Source: Paguma larvata (lineage: Eukaryota > Chordata > Mammalia > Carnivora > Viverridae). Taken from it: a DNA stretch of 64,000 nt. Shown here piece after piece: positions 1 to 11,460 of this stretch. Both the position numbers and the translations under genes were made by a program. The notes below the pieces were generated by a model. It did not search any database, was not told the origin of the DNA, and was given only the letters and a program-made list of their open reading frames with translations. The stretch spans positions 81,900,002 to 81,964,001 of the forward strand of contig CM057832.1 in NCBI GenBank assembly GCA_030068075.1. Reading direction: 5' to 3'. Within the stretch, counting starts at the first letter, position 1. Each line of letters begins with the position of its first letter.

Positions 1-1346
1 GACTTGAGGATTCCTGAATCTTTTCCTTTCTCCCTCTTGGTTACTTGGTTTAACATTTCTGCCACCATCCAGTGAGAGGCATTGAGGTCATCCTGCTGTC
101 CCAGGCCAGCCGATCTTGCCTGCAAGCTGCTCCCAAGGTTGCTGGAAGGAAGGCTGAATGTGGCATGCCTGCTGACAGCCACCTTTCAGAGCACGGCCAA
201 CCCTCATGATTTCTGCTGTACCACACAAACTCCCTGCCAGTCTGTCCACTGAGCACAGGCCTTTTGGGAGACATGGCGAGGCACAGACACACGAAAGTAG
301 GTGCATCTGCTCCCTTCTAGACACCCAGGACCTGCCCCCTGCCTTCCCTTGGTGCCCCGTCTATATTCTGTAGTTTCAGAGTGAAATCACAACATCTACT
401 CTGCTTGCTTCCTCCCAGGAATCCCCAGTCAAGGATCCCTGTCTGTCCCCCGTCCTTCTCCAACGTAAACAGCACCAGTGTTTTCATTCCAATCGTTGAC
501 TTGCAAGCCAAGCCAGTTCTCACCTCTTCTCTGAGGCTGGTCTGCAAAGTGTAAGACTTCAGGCTCCGCTCCACAAGCCTGTGCCCCGTGAGTCGAAAGG
601 GTACGTGAGGCTGGCCCCTGTTTCTCAGCTTGGAGTTCATTGATTTGATACAGCTTCTTTTGTTACTGCTGAAATGGGGGCGGGGAAGACTTGGATTAAT
701 AGAAGCATGAAATAAAATACATGTGTAAAATGCACTGGATAACAAGGAAGCCTGTAGGGGTGAAGCGTGCAGGGCCCAAAAAGCTCGTTGAATAAAATCT
801 GAGGTTTCTGTGGTCTATACTATGGCTTATTTAGGGAAATCATGACATTGGCACCTCAAGAAATTCACTAAGGATGGCCGACTGATGGATTTCCAAACGA
901 AAAGCCATGCGTGAGAAATTAATTTCCAGTTGTGCATGACCACTTACTTTAGATTCCCCCCATCCCTGGGTAATACTGCTACAGGCACAATTTTTATAGT
1001 GTGATGAATGTATCATTTGTGTCACTCATGGTAGGCATCCTGTACTCTGTGGGTCGTGGAGTCAAACACTCATTCAGCATACGCAAAGTCTCTCTTCACG
1101 GATTCTGTGTTTACTGCAAGTGATATCTAACATATTTGGAGTATGTCAAAGAATTTGTGTTCCATGGAGTTAATGTATTATATGAAAAATAGTCATTAAC
1201 TAAAAATATCAATGTAGCTGTTACTGTTTTCTCTAAAGGTTATGAGAAAGCAAAAGAATGAAATGCTTTCATGCTTCATAAAGAAATGCTACATTCTCAT
1301 TGTTGTAGTTCGTGATTATCATTGTCATTATAAAGTAGTTATGACA
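1..1346. other. Unassigned sequence, no gene recognised
   Basis: I see no recognisable exon, RNA gene or interspersed repeat here. The open frames, the longest being 142 codons on the minus strand at 317-745, have ordinary composition and match no protein family I know. They lack splice or codon-use signals that would support coding. Old, highly diverged repeats could still be present. Confidence 0.5.
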
Positions 1347-1549
1347 GGGGGGCCTGGGTAGCTCAGTCGGTTAAGCCTCCAAATCTTGGTTTTGGCTTAG
1401 GTCTTGATCTCACAGTTTGTAAGATCGAGCCCCAAGTTGGGTTCCATGCTGACAGCTTGGGGGCCTTCTTGGGTTTCTCTCTCTTGTCTGTCCCTTTCCT
1501 GCTTGTCCTCTCTCTTTCAAAATAAATAAATAAAAACTTAAAAAATAAG
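1347..1549 (+). mobile_element. Felid-type tRNA-derived SINE (CAN-SINE)
   Basis: The head reads 'ggcctgggtagctcagtcgg' (tRNA A-box region), followed by a B-box-like 'agatcgagcccc', a pyrimidine-rich middle and an 'aaataaataaataaaaact' tail. This is the order expected of the carnivore tRNA-derived SINE in sense orientation. It has several differences from the younger copies in the window, so it is not among the most recent. No clean target-site duplication is visible. Confidence 0.9.
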
Positions 1550-3671
1550 TATTTATAATGTATCTGAGCTCCATCAGAAATTGTTTGAAGAGACTTGCTG
1601 ATCTTATACAAGTCCCTTAACCCATCTTATTTGCTAGATGAGTATGTTGGTCTAGACAATTTTTATTTCTATGTAAGTTGCAAAAATTATGCAATCTTAA
1701 GTTATAAAGATTTAACGAATGCTGATCTGAAGCAAAATGTGCGAGTTATTTGCGCTGTATTGGACCAGGCCATCCATGCAACTTTGAGTGATAGATGAGA
1801 GGGCAGACTGAAGACTTGAGCCGTGACAGTGAAGGGCCAAGTATCAGGGATTTTTAGCCCTAGAAAAGTCAGCTGGAGAATGCTCACTTTAATTATATGC
1901 AATTTAATAATGTTAAGTGGCATTCTTAGCAGAGGAAAGGGGAACGGGAATTCCTTCAGTGTATGCTTGAGCACAAAGTTATGTGACAGGCCTTGCCCGA
2001 AGCCTGCTTATCAGATGAGTGGTCTCAGGCACTGTCCTCATATTTCTGACTCACAGAAAAGGTACACTCAGTTAGTCTTTTTCCATCATAAGACATCACA
2101 ACTATTTGAGATTCAAAATAGATTTCACTCCTTACTTGTTTATAAGATCTTTTGATATCCTTGGTTTCTTTTATGCGATGTCTTCTTCTTTTATTTGCTT
2201 ATTACTATAAAAATCACGCAAGATTACAAGGAACGAAAGAGCAGTGTCAAGCTCTTACAATGTTTTACTTGCCTATGACTTTAATTTGTGCATCGGTTTC
2301 TAGTCGCCATCTGAATGAACAGTATGTCTTTACGCATTTAAAATTGTTCTGTCCGGGTATAAATCTACTTAGTCGATGTCAGTAATTTTTCACTTAGTTG
2401 GATGTTCTTTAAGCTGAAGTGTTAGTATAGTTCTGTGTATGTGCCCCAAGCGAATGAATGCATGCAAACTCACTTCAGAAGCCGGAAAGTCAGATGGGGA
2501 AGGAAGCATGTATTACCTGATCATTCTTAGAAGAGGGAATAAGGAGACTAACTTCCTGCATGTAGAAATAAGAAGTTTTTTAGCTTTCTCTGCAGCCATC
2601 TTCTGCCCTACACCTAAATTGGTAGTTTTGACTTTCTTCCTTGATTAAATAGATTATTGAAATAAATCTCTTTCACTTTGGGTCCTCTTCATGAACCTGG
2701 CACCTATGTCTGTGTTTATGAAACAGATGAACTTCTGTTTGGCTAATCATTTATTTGATCAAATGCTTAGAATGACTGCATATTAACTGAACTGCCTTGC
2801 CATGGTTGGGATTCAGTTTCCAAGATTCTACAATCACAGGCATTAGGGATGATCACAAACACAGCCCCTCACTCCAAAAAGTATTCCCAATGCAAGCATT
2901 TCCAACTGAGTCATTCACCTGCTTCTGGTCTTCCAGGGGTGGGACCCTCATTACCTGTATGTCGGTTTGTTCTAGGAGTATGGACTCAAATGTCTAGAGG
3001 AGTTGGACAGGTAAAGATGAATAAAGAAATAAAATCAAGCACAGAAATAAATTCAAACTTTTTATTGTTACTAAATTATGGCATAAGGATATAACATAAA
3101 TATGTAAATACATAAATATTTAAGATTCAAAATTGAAAAAATTACAAATTAAAAAATAGAAACAATGATACTTTTAACAGAACATCCTTTGTATGCATAT
3201 TAAACCCATATGCCTTTTCTCATTTTTCTTGAAATGTGGCTTTTTCAATCTGTCTTTTATTTTCCTGCATTTGATATAGATGCAAGTTCAGAGAAGTAAT
3301 TCTCTCCTAGAAGGAAAAAAAAATGGGTGAGCGTGATGCTAAGTGGCAACTTAGAAGTAAACCCCAGTGGCAGGAAGGCGATAGGCCTGTGGTGGAGTAT
3401 GTGGTGACCTGGAGAGCCCATGCTCCCTCCAGAGTGGGCAGCCACTACTCAACTCCAGACAGTCGTTGACACTTGTTGACATGTAGGAATGTGGGCCCTG
3501 TGTTACTAATCTTCCACTTTCTCAAGAAAAGCTAGGAATCTGGATTTTTAATAAAATTCTCTAACTTTTAAATGTTTTCCATTTTAAAATATAGTTTGGG
3601 CCAAATAAAACACGTCTGGAGGGGGCTGAATGACATCTGTGAGCTGCCATTTTGCTTTCTCTGGCCCGTTT
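1550..3671. other. Unassigned AT-rich sequence
   Basis: No gene or repeat family is recognised across this 2.1-kb stretch. The open frames are short and unremarkable, the longest about 110 codons at 1823-2155 on the plus strand. AT-rich low-complexity sequence lies around 3060-3170. Confidence 0.5.
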
Positions 3672-3894
3672 CAGGGGTCAGCAAACTATGGCCTTGCAGG
3701 CCAAATCCAGTCCACAGCCTGATTTTGTAAGTAATGTTCTATTGGAACACGGCCATACTTATTTGTTTGTGCGTTGTCTGTGGCTGCTTTTGTGCTATGG
3801 TGGCAATGTTCCGTAGTTACAACAGGAATTATAAGGCCTACAGAAACTAAAATGCATACTGTCTGGGCCTTTACAGAAAAAGTATGTTACCCTG
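3672..3894 (+). mobile_element. hAT-type (Charlie-like) non-autonomous DNA transposon
   Basis: The left end is 'caggggtcagcaaactatgg' and the sequence runs through 'ggccaaatccagtccacagc' to a degraded right end, 'aaaaagtatgttaccctg'. The two ends are imperfect inverted repeats of the 'caggggtcagcaaact' type, typical of a common mammalian hAT family. I do not assign the exact Repbase family name. The flanking 8-bp duplication is not clean. A second copy lies near 21007-21217. Confidence 0.75.
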
Positions 3895-4329
3895 TGGCTT
3901 ATTCTGATCTGGTAAAACTCTTAAGTTTTAGAAAGTCCTTCCTTATTTCATATAAAAATCTACCTCTCTCTGACTTTGATTCCTGCTTTTGTGTCTCTTC
4001 CTGATTACCCTTGGGCATTTGTAGAAGACATTTGAACCCTTTGGGAATATTTAGTCATAAGATCATCCAGGGATGGGTTGAACATCTTTTGGGTCCAAAA
4101 GCTTTCACCCAAATTAGACCTGACTTCTTGGATAAGTGGTATATTTTGGAATAATCTAAGATACTATGTGTCTATCCAGAAAGTGGATGGAACTTGTTAG
4201 CAGGTTACAGAACCATAAAAGGAACCCCAGAAGTGATTCATAGGAACACTAGATAAGTTGTCATAGTTTGTGTGAATCTATCCAATTAGAGGTTGGCCAA
4301 TTGGCATGTCTCTATGTCCCTAAATTCTT
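3895..4329. other. Unassigned sequence
   Basis: No recognisable gene or repeat. Confidence 0.45.
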
Positions 4330-4864
4330 TGTGGCTCTTAGGATGATATTTAAACTTTGTTTCATGACCACAAGGTTTAGCAGTATCCAAGCTGGCCTCC
4401 CCACCACAACTGTTACTTCTTTCCCCCACACTCCTATTGCTTTGATCTCCTGGCTCTTCTTTGACTTGCTTAGACATCTGAAGATCTTTCCCATCTTAGC
4501 CTTTTAGCCCTTGTTATTTTTTGTTTCTGCTGACACACTTATCCCTACATCTTTGCTAGGTGGATCATTCTTACCTTTTAGATTTTCATTGAACGTTAAC
4601 GCATTTAAAGACATCTTTCCTAACTACCTTCTCTTAGATAGCCCTTCTGCTGCTAGAAAGTACCTCACAGCACACCTTTCCAGCTGCCAAATTTCTTGTA
4701 ATTTGTTGTAATCATCTTGTCACTGATCTATATTCTGGTAGACTACTAGTGTCCTGTTAGAATGTAAGTGTTTTGAGACCAGGACCTTTCCAGTCTTGTT
4801 CATTGCTTTTCTCTAGGAATTAGAAAAATGCACATGGTCAAAAATACTTAAGGAATAAATGAAT
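4330..4864 (+). mobile_element. LINE-2 (L2) 3'-region fossil
   Basis: The order of words follows the L2 3' half in sense: a stretch like 'ggcctccccaccac', cysteine- and pyrimidine-rich coding remnants, then 'gttagaatgtaagtgttttg' (the L2 'actgtaagctccatgagg' region), and finally 'aaggaataaatgaat', the L2 3' terminus. It is highly diverged, with no open frame. The assignment rests on recalled consensus and not on an alignment. Confidence 0.65.
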
Positions 4865-5199
4865 TACGCACATCCACAGTGGCTTCATAGATAAAAGCAT
4901 TATATAATCACACTCCTTGTTATTCTGTTTTAACAAATGAACTTGTAAAACCCATCGATAGCATATTAAAAAAATTTAACTTCTCACTAGGAGAAAATGC
5001 TTTGAATTAAATTATTTCTGCTTAGTAATAACTCAGTGTCTATGCATTTGGTGAGGGCATGTTTTAGTTGTTTTTATTAGTGGAAACCAATCATATACTA
5101 ACATATTAATTATTAACTGAATTAATAATGTAGTTGTATATGATGCTTTGCTGTACACAGAACCTGTATCCAAAATGTTCCTGCTCTGCCATTTTCCCA
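4865..5199. other. Unassigned AT-rich sequence
   Basis: Nothing is recognised here apart from high AT content. Confidence 0.45.
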
Positions 5200-5510
5200 T
5201 GAGAGGAAGATCAGAAGGGACATTAGTGATTTTTCCACTTTATTCTGCAGATGAGGAAACGAAAACCCAAGGTCATATAGCCAGTTAGTTGCAGAGTCTG
5301 GAGGACAAGGGAAGGTGGTCCTGTGCATTTAAAAGAGAAGGCTCTGTGCATTTAACTGTGTTTTCCTTTTGTTGTTGATTGGCTTACTGTATAGGTTCTA
5401 GTGGCAGTGAGAACACCTTATATATTAATAATGGATCAATAGCAGAGCTGTGATTTCAAGTCAGACCTCTTGGCCCCACAGTCTGCCCTCTTAACAACTG
5501 TGTTAAGTCA
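5200..5510 (+). mobile_element. MIR-type SINE remnant(s)
   Basis: The words 'cagatgaggaaacgaaaacc' and 'aaggtcatatagccagttag' near 5250-5290 match the MIR core. The words 'gatttcaagtcagacctctt' and 'tctgccctcttaac' near 5450-5495 match the MIR 3' part. The middle, about 5320-5440, does not match, so this is either one MIR with an insertion or two fragments. Confidence 0.65.
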
Positions 5511-6154
5511 CCTCCTTTCTGGCCTAAACAACCATAAACTCAAGTGGCAGGCCTATAGTGAAGTGGCCTGAGCCGAAGCCTCAGAGACTCACATTAAGAA
5601 ACAGAATCCTAAGTGCCGGGGCTCCTGTCTCCTCTCTCTCACTGCTGTGCTGGCCTGTAGAGAGGGAACTTCTGCTACCTTCTCCCTTCTGGAGGAAGTG
5701 TTGAGGAGGGTCCTTTGCTCCTCACATAACCTGCTAATTGGTTCCTCTCTGTGGAGAAGGAGGGACATGTTTGGCCGATGAAATGGTGAAACCCTGTTGT
5801 TTTGGGCCACGCTAATCACAGGTGACCACGATATCACAGTTTGAGGCCCAGCATCTCATTCACAGTAATCAACTTCTCCTTTGCTAGAGTGTCCCCTTCA
5901 TGACATGGTGGTGGTTGGTGTTTTGGGGGAGGATTTAGGTATTTGGAAGTGTTGCCAAATAGCTGTATTCCTCGTCAGTGCCAACAGTGGGCTGATGAAA
6001 AAGAAGGATGCGGTGATGCTGAAGGCAGGGAGGCCACGTTGGAGGTCTTGGTGCTCACAGATGAAGGAAGGAGACAACGGGTCCCTGAAATAAAGCATTT
6101 TGTGGATATGGCCAGGGAAGAGGATGCTGAGTAGAAGACTTCATTCACTGAAAA
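5511..6154. other. Unassigned sequence
   Basis: No gene or repeat is recognised. Several short frames exist on both strands (for example 5589-5837 minus), none with a recognisable product. Confidence 0.45.
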
Positions 6155-6470
6155 ACAAAAGACCTTATTGAATCATACTATGTGCCCCACCTTTGGCGTT
6201 AGGCTCTAAACAAAAGAGATCTACTCATTGCTCTTGTAGAACTCACATGCCGGTGAATAAAGACAGACTAAAAACTAGCGAATAGATAAACAGGATGATT
6301 TCAGAGAGCGAGAAGTGTTCTGAAGGAAAAACAAACTGACAGTGCACCTGGTGATGGAGGGATAAGACAGGTGGTCATGGAGGCCATTCCTGAAGAGGTG
6401 ACACTTGAGTGATGAGAAGCCAGCCTTGTGAGGGTCTCAGAAGGGTGTTCTTGAAGGGGGAGCTACTCCA
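6155..6470 (-). mobile_element. LINE-2 3'-region fossil
   Basis: Reading the plus strand gives the reverse of L2: 'tactatgtgccccacctttg', then 'tgtagaactcacatgccgg', 'aaagacagactaaa', and 'gaggtgacacttgagtgatg'. This is the order of the L2 3' end in antisense. It is degraded and non-coding. Confidence 0.7.
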
Positions 6471-7876
6471 TGACCTGCTTCTCCCTTTTCTGCCCATTTC
6501 AGACACATGATCAATTTCCCAAATGCCTCTTCCATCCCGGAGGGTGTGACTTCTCTGGTCTTTCCTGGTTTGCCAGATTGCACCAGTGAAGAAAGCTCTA
6601 GTGTTAGCAGATGTCAGTAAAGACTATCAGGTGTCTTGCAGAAACGACAGCCCCTCTCTCCTGCAAATCTCTCAGTCCAACTAAAAAAAGAAGAAAAAAA
6701 AAAACAACCGAGGTTAGTTTGGCATGATGTGTTTCTAGGGAACCCACTACTTCCTTTGCTAAGAGCTCAGAAGCCATCTGTTTAATAATCTGTTCTTGAA
6801 TTTATGCAAGGGTTGATGTCATATGCCTCAGGAGCACGTCTCTGAAATTCACCAGTCTCCCTATTTTGAAAATCTGGACAACATTTGTAAATTTGCAGTC
6901 TTCTGAAGCTGCGCCTGCTTTCCGCAGTTCCTCTAGGATTGCTGACACTGGTTCCACGACCGCATCTGCATGTTCCTTTAATACCCTGGGATCTGATACG
7001 TAGTGCAGGAAACCTCAACTCATTCATCGAGGCCACTTCCTCTGTCTCTCCTCATCTGACTTTGGCAATAGCCATCTCCTTTTAATCTATTTGTTATATG
7101 TGGTTTTCTTATTAGGAAAGTAATACATGTTGTAGAAAGTTGTAGAATATATTAGAACAGGGGAAAAAGTCACTTATACCTAGTGACGATTACTTTTAAT
7201 GTCTTGGGATTTGTCTTTCTAGCCTTCCCTCAACCGTTGTCCCCATACACATCTCTGGGCACGTGCTCTCACATACACATTAATGTATGTGAGTGTGTAC
7301 ACACATACATGTGCATTTGTTTACATTGTAAACTTTGGGAAGGAATGCAAAATCTGCTTGGTAACGGGATTTTTTTCTGTTAAAACATACGTTCTCAGTG
7401 TTACTCATTTCAGCCTGAAAAGTGCTCTATGACAGGAATGATGGGAGCGAAATAGTACTGAAGAGTTTCTTTCCTCTTAGACCTAGAGCATTCTGTCTCT
7501 TTTCCCAAGCGGAAGTAATGTGACAGGCCTGCACTTTTTCACTTCCCGTGCTGAACATAACTAAGGCAGTCCCTTGGGTGGCCTCTTGCAGCAGTGGTAG
7601 CTTTTCTGGAGATTCTGAATGGAAAAAGAATGCATTTTCCTGTCTCTCTTGAGACTTTCAGAATTCTTTGCAGAAGGACTGTGCCTCTATCTTGCATTTG
7701 GAGTTGTGTAACATGTTTATCAGTAAATTTGTTCAAGTAACTTTCTCTGTAATTAGTATTATGCCAGTTCAGCAGAACCTTCTTTCATGGGTCTCCTGGG
7801 AATATAGGAGAAAAGAGCCCAGCATTCCTTCCACAAACCGATACTAAGATTTGCAATTTATAGAAAATGGTATGTA
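6471..7876. other. Unassigned sequence
   Basis: This 1.4-kb stretch has no recognised gene or repeat. A short A-rich tract lies at 6682-6707, and a TG/CA-rich stretch lies at 7270-7320. Confidence 0.45.
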
Positions 7877-8090
7877 GGGGCGCCTGGTGGCTCAGTCGGT
7901 TGAACATCCGACTTCAGCTCAGGTCATGATCTCACCGTTCCCGAGTTCGAGCCCCTCATTGGTCTCTGTGCTGACATCTCAGAGCCTGGAGCCTGTTTCA
8001 GATTCTGTGTCTCACTCTCTGTCTGTGCCCCTCCCCCACTCATGCTCTGTCTCCCTCTCTCTAAAAAATAAATAAACATTTTAAAAAAAT
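7877..8090 (+). mobile_element. Felid-type tRNA-derived SINE
   Basis: This is a full-length sense copy. The head is 'gggcgcctggtggctcagtc', the B-box word is 'gagttcgagcccc', then 'agagcctggagcctgtttca', a pyrimidine-rich block and an 'aaataaataaac' tail with A-runs. It is one of the better preserved copies in the window. Confidence 0.95.
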
Positions 8091-8443
8091 AAGAAAAGAA
8101 GATGATATATAATATACACAGCCAACAAAGTGGTGATGTTATGAGTTCTGGAGACTTGTGGTCAGCTTCAGTCTACAAAACTCATCAGCCCATCTGCAAC
8201 TCTGATTCTGCTCCTGAGCTGAAGGATGGCATCATGGTCTGTGCTGGCTTTCAGGTTTAGCCTTCTAACTTCCAAGTGTTCTCACAAGCTCTGACCTCTG
8301 ATCCCTCCCATTTCAACTTTGCATGGATCCTCACTGAACTCTGTGGTGCATTCCTGTTCTGAATACCCCTCTCCCAAAGTACGTCAAAACTTGGAAACAG
8401 TAAGAGAAAACCCTCAGTGCTTCATCTAAACTAAATTCTCTTT

Positions 8444-8628
8444 GGGATGCCTGGGTGGCTTGCCAGTTGAGCATCCAACATCAGGTCGGATCATGATCTC
8501 ATGGTTCGTGAGTTCGAGCCCCACATCAGGCTCTCTGCTCTCAGTGCAGAGCCTGCTTCTGATCCTCTGTTTCTCTCTCTCATGGCCCCTCCCACTTTCT
8601 CTCTGAAAAATAAATAAACAGAAAAAAA
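8444..8628 (+). mobile_element. Felid-type SINE with target-site duplication
   Basis: The sense copy starts 'gggatgcctgggtggct' and ends with 'aaataaataaacag' plus A-runs. It is flanked by a 17-bp duplication with one mismatch: 'taaactaaattctcttt' at 8427-8443 and 'taaactaaattatcttt' at 8629-8645. That fits insertion by the LINE-1 machinery. Confidence 0.93.
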
Positions 8629-8645
8629 TAAACTAAATTATCTTT

Positions 8646-9055
8646 TTGATGAGAGTCCATGGGCTCCTCATTCTGTGCACAGCCTGCATTTTGCAAGACC
8701 CCTGTCAATATTAAAGAGTGGAGAACTTAATTTCTTTTGTAGTACAAAGGCAGAGACATCTCTGAAGAATTACTCTAGGTCTTATGAAAGGCTAAGAACC
8801 TTTGTAGTATGTTCCTACATTACTCCTCAGCCTAGTTGGTTATATATCCTTTTTCCTGTTTCCCTAGACACTATGTAGCAATATGAGTTCATTAGCATGA
8901 TCCTTTTGTAGATGACAAGGAGATTATAAGCTCCAGCGGAGGAAGACTCATGTCTGGCCCTTCATTCAGGTTGTAGTGTTTGTATTGGCAGGATCTGATA
9001 GAATGCCTGACATAAAGCAGGTGTTCAGTAAATACTTGTTTACCGATGTAATAAA
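8646..9055 (+). mobile_element. LINE-2 3' end, sense
   Basis: The 3' part is clear: 'ggagattataagctccagcg' near 8922 (the L2 'actgtaagctcc' region), then 'gaatgcctgacataaagcag' and 'ttcagtaaatacttgttta', the L2 terminus, ending about 9055. The upstream limit is uncertain. Some of 8100-8443, before the SINE, may belong to the same L2. Confidence 0.6.
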
Positions 9056-9780
9056 TATAACTTGATATCTACAGTATGCCAGAAAGTGTTTTGAGAGACT
9101 TGGCATATCTCAGTCAGTGAAACAGACTAAGTTTTTACTTTATGGTGCTTACCTTCTCACTTCCACTGTCTCTGGAAGACAGACAATAAAAAATGATTAT
9201 AGTACTAAAGCGAATTATATAGTAGGTAAATAGTAATGAAAGATTAGCACGAGGTAACTGGGTTGAGAGTTCTGGGAGTTGGAATTACAAAAAGGATAGT
9301 CATGGGAGGCCTCATTCGAGTAGGTGGTATTTGAGCAAAGACTGGAAGGGAGTAGGGAATTGTCCATGCAGTATCTGAGGGCTGTCTGCAGGCAGAGAGC
9401 AGCTAGGGCAAAGTCCCTGGGGAAATGGGGGCTCGTTGGCAAATTCAAGGAATAGCAAAGCCAGTAGGACATGCATGACTGAGAGACAAACTAGTAGTAA
9501 ATGTAGACATCGTACAAATGATTGAAGGGTGGAATTGTCATCATCTGGGAGGGGGAAGAGTACCTGTGGAGGAGGGTTGTGGAGAGTAGATCACAAATTC
9601 ATCTGGGACATGTTAAGCTCCAGATGACTATTCTACATCTGAGTGGAGAGTCTGAGTAGACAGGTTGGATATATAAGTCTGTGGTTAGTAGTTTTCAGTA
9701 GATATATAATTAAAAGCCAAGAGATATGATTTCATGTGACTGTGTATAGCAATAAATGGAAGGACCAGTGAGGGGGTCCT
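9056..9780 (-). mobile_element. LINE-2 3' half, antisense
   Basis: Antisense L2 order is seen: 'agtatgccagaaagtgtttt', 'agacagacaataaa', 'ggaggcctcattcg', 'aaagtccctggggaaatggg', and further on 'gttaagctccagatgac' and 'caggttggatatataagtct'. This extends well into the L2 coding region, which is broken by stops. It abuts the sense L2 end at about 9055. Confidence 0.75.
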
Positions 9781-10185
9781 GGTACCCTCCAATGGTAGGA
9801 AATCTGTAAGAAGAGAAGAAACTAGCCAAAGAAACTGAGAAGGAGTGACTGGATTCTATCATTTTGTTCTCCCGTCATTGAGAATATTGTCCTCACTCAC
9901 GTGCTTGAAACTTGAATGCAGGCACAGCTGGGATCCAACTTAGAGCACAGGGAGCAAAATTGTGGACAGACACATGCCCCATATTTTAATTAGATCTAGA
10001 AGTTGCAGAATCACTTGAACTCACTAGCCATTGGCAAAAACAGTCAGATAGTTTCATGTGATCCTAGCAAAGGAAGCTCAGAAATCTAGCCTCTCCACGA
10101 ACCCAACCTCCACTTTGTAGCTATGGGAGAAGCAAGGGCTAGGTTTTGGTAGATAGATAGCCATCTCTACAGCCTTCTTTGTGGA
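9781..10185. other. Unassigned sequence
   Basis: No gene or repeat recognised. Confidence 0.4.
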
Positions 10186-10400
10186 ATAATAAACACTAAC
10201 ATTTAAAAATGTTCTAGGAATTGTCTAGGGATCTATAGGCTTTATCTTACTCAACCCTTACAACAACCCTATAAATTAGATACTACTTAGCCCAGTTTCA
10301 CAGATATAAGATTAAGCACGTGCCTGTGTTCTCAAACCCAACAAGTATAGAGCTGGAGTTTGTCCCCAGGCAGGCTGCTTTCAAAGCTCTTGATCCTTTG
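10186..10400 (+). mobile_element. MIR SINE
   Basis: Sense MIR words occur in order: 'aataataaacactaacattt', 'actcaacccttacaacaacc', 'cagtttcacagatataag', and 'agagctggagtttgtcccca'. It is diverged but nearly complete. Confidence 0.75.
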
Positions 10401-10524
10401 ACACTTTTTATATGGCCTCCAGTGGTTTGAAACTGTCATGATAACAACAGAAAAAATAATTGGTTAATAATTTCCTGATGGCATTTTCAAATCTTTGGTC
10501 TTACTTGAAATTCACAGCCACAGC

Positions 10525-10665
10525 TACAGTTTGTCCTTTTATAAATGATGAAATGGATCAAGAGATATTAAGCGATTGATTAAACTCTCCTAAATTTGTT
10601 ACTAGTGATTGGGAGCAGAACTCAGAACTCCAGATGTGCATTTTTAACCTCTCCCCCCCGCCCAC
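10525..10665 (+). mobile_element. MIR remnant
   Basis: The words 'tttataaatgatgaaatgga', 'gggagcagaactcagaactc' and 'tttttaacctct' follow the central and 3' parts of MIR in sense. The 5' part is missing. Confidence 0.55.
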
Positions 10666-10811
10666 CTGTAAACTATATTAACTCAGTAAATACTTGCAAA
10701 ATGTATAGTGAAAGAATGAAGTAGGATTAACTCTTACTGAGCTGAGTTAGATTTTCCATTGAGGAGATGGAGTGCTCAGCTTAATGCATTGGAATCATTC
10801 CAATTGAGGTT

Positions 10812-11460
10812 AGAATTTTGTGGTCTTTTTCTGACTGACTTACTTTACTTAACATAATACCCTCCAGTTCCATCCATGTTGCCACACATGGCCAGATTTC
10901 ATTCTTTCTCATTGTCATGTAGTAGTCCATTGTATATATGTACCACATCTTCTTTATCCATTCGTCAGTTGATGGGCACTTGGTCTCTTTCCATGATTTG
11001 GCTATTGTCGAAAATGCTGCTATGAACATTGGGGTACACGTGCCCCCATGCATCAGCATTCCTGTGTCTCTTGGGTACATTCCTAGCAGAGCTATTGCTG
11101 GGTCATAGGGTAGCTCTATTTTCATTTTTTTGAGGAACCTCCACACCATTTTCCAGAGCAGCTGCACTCAGTCAGAAAAAGACAGATACCATATGTTTCC
11201 ACGCATAGGTGGATTTTGAGAGACTTAGCAAAAACCATGGGGGAGGGGAAGAGGGGAAAGGAAAAAAAGGCACAGAGAGAGAGAGAGATAAAACATAAGA
11301 GCCTCTCAAAGACTAAGAACAAACTGAGGGTACGAGGGATGAGGGAGGGGGGAGAGGGGATGACAGGCATTAGAGAGGGCATGTGTTGGGATGAACACTG
11401 TGTGTTATATGTAAACCAATTTGAAAATAAACTATTAAAAAATAAGAATATTGTGGTCTT
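10812..11460 (+). mobile_element. Young LINE-1 3' end with inverted 5' part (twin-primed insertion)
   Basis: The segment at 10828-11166 is LINE-1 ORF2 C-terminal sequence in reverse orientation. The segment from about 11167 to 11444 continues forward as the end of ORF2 and the G-rich 3' UTR ('atgggggaggggaagagggg'), ending in 'aaataaactattaaaaaata'. The whole insert is bracketed by a 16-bp duplication with one mismatch: 'agaattttgtggtctt' at 10812-10827 and 'agaatattgtggtctt' at 11445-11460. Inverted 5' and forward 3' parts inside one TSD are the signature of twin priming. The reversed part still has an open frame of over 110 codons matching the ORF2 C-terminus, including '[12 protein letters not shown]' and '[11 protein letters not shown]', so the insertion is fairly recent. 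It is non-autonomous. Confidence 0.93.

Noticed and set aside
317..745. 142-codon minus-strand open frame
   Set aside because: Composition looks random and there is no recognisable family, so I did not call it a gene.
7877..8090. Possible tRNA gene from A-box/B-box-like words
   Set aside because: The words belong to a tRNA-derived SINE. There is no full cloverleaf, and the same sequence recurs across the window.
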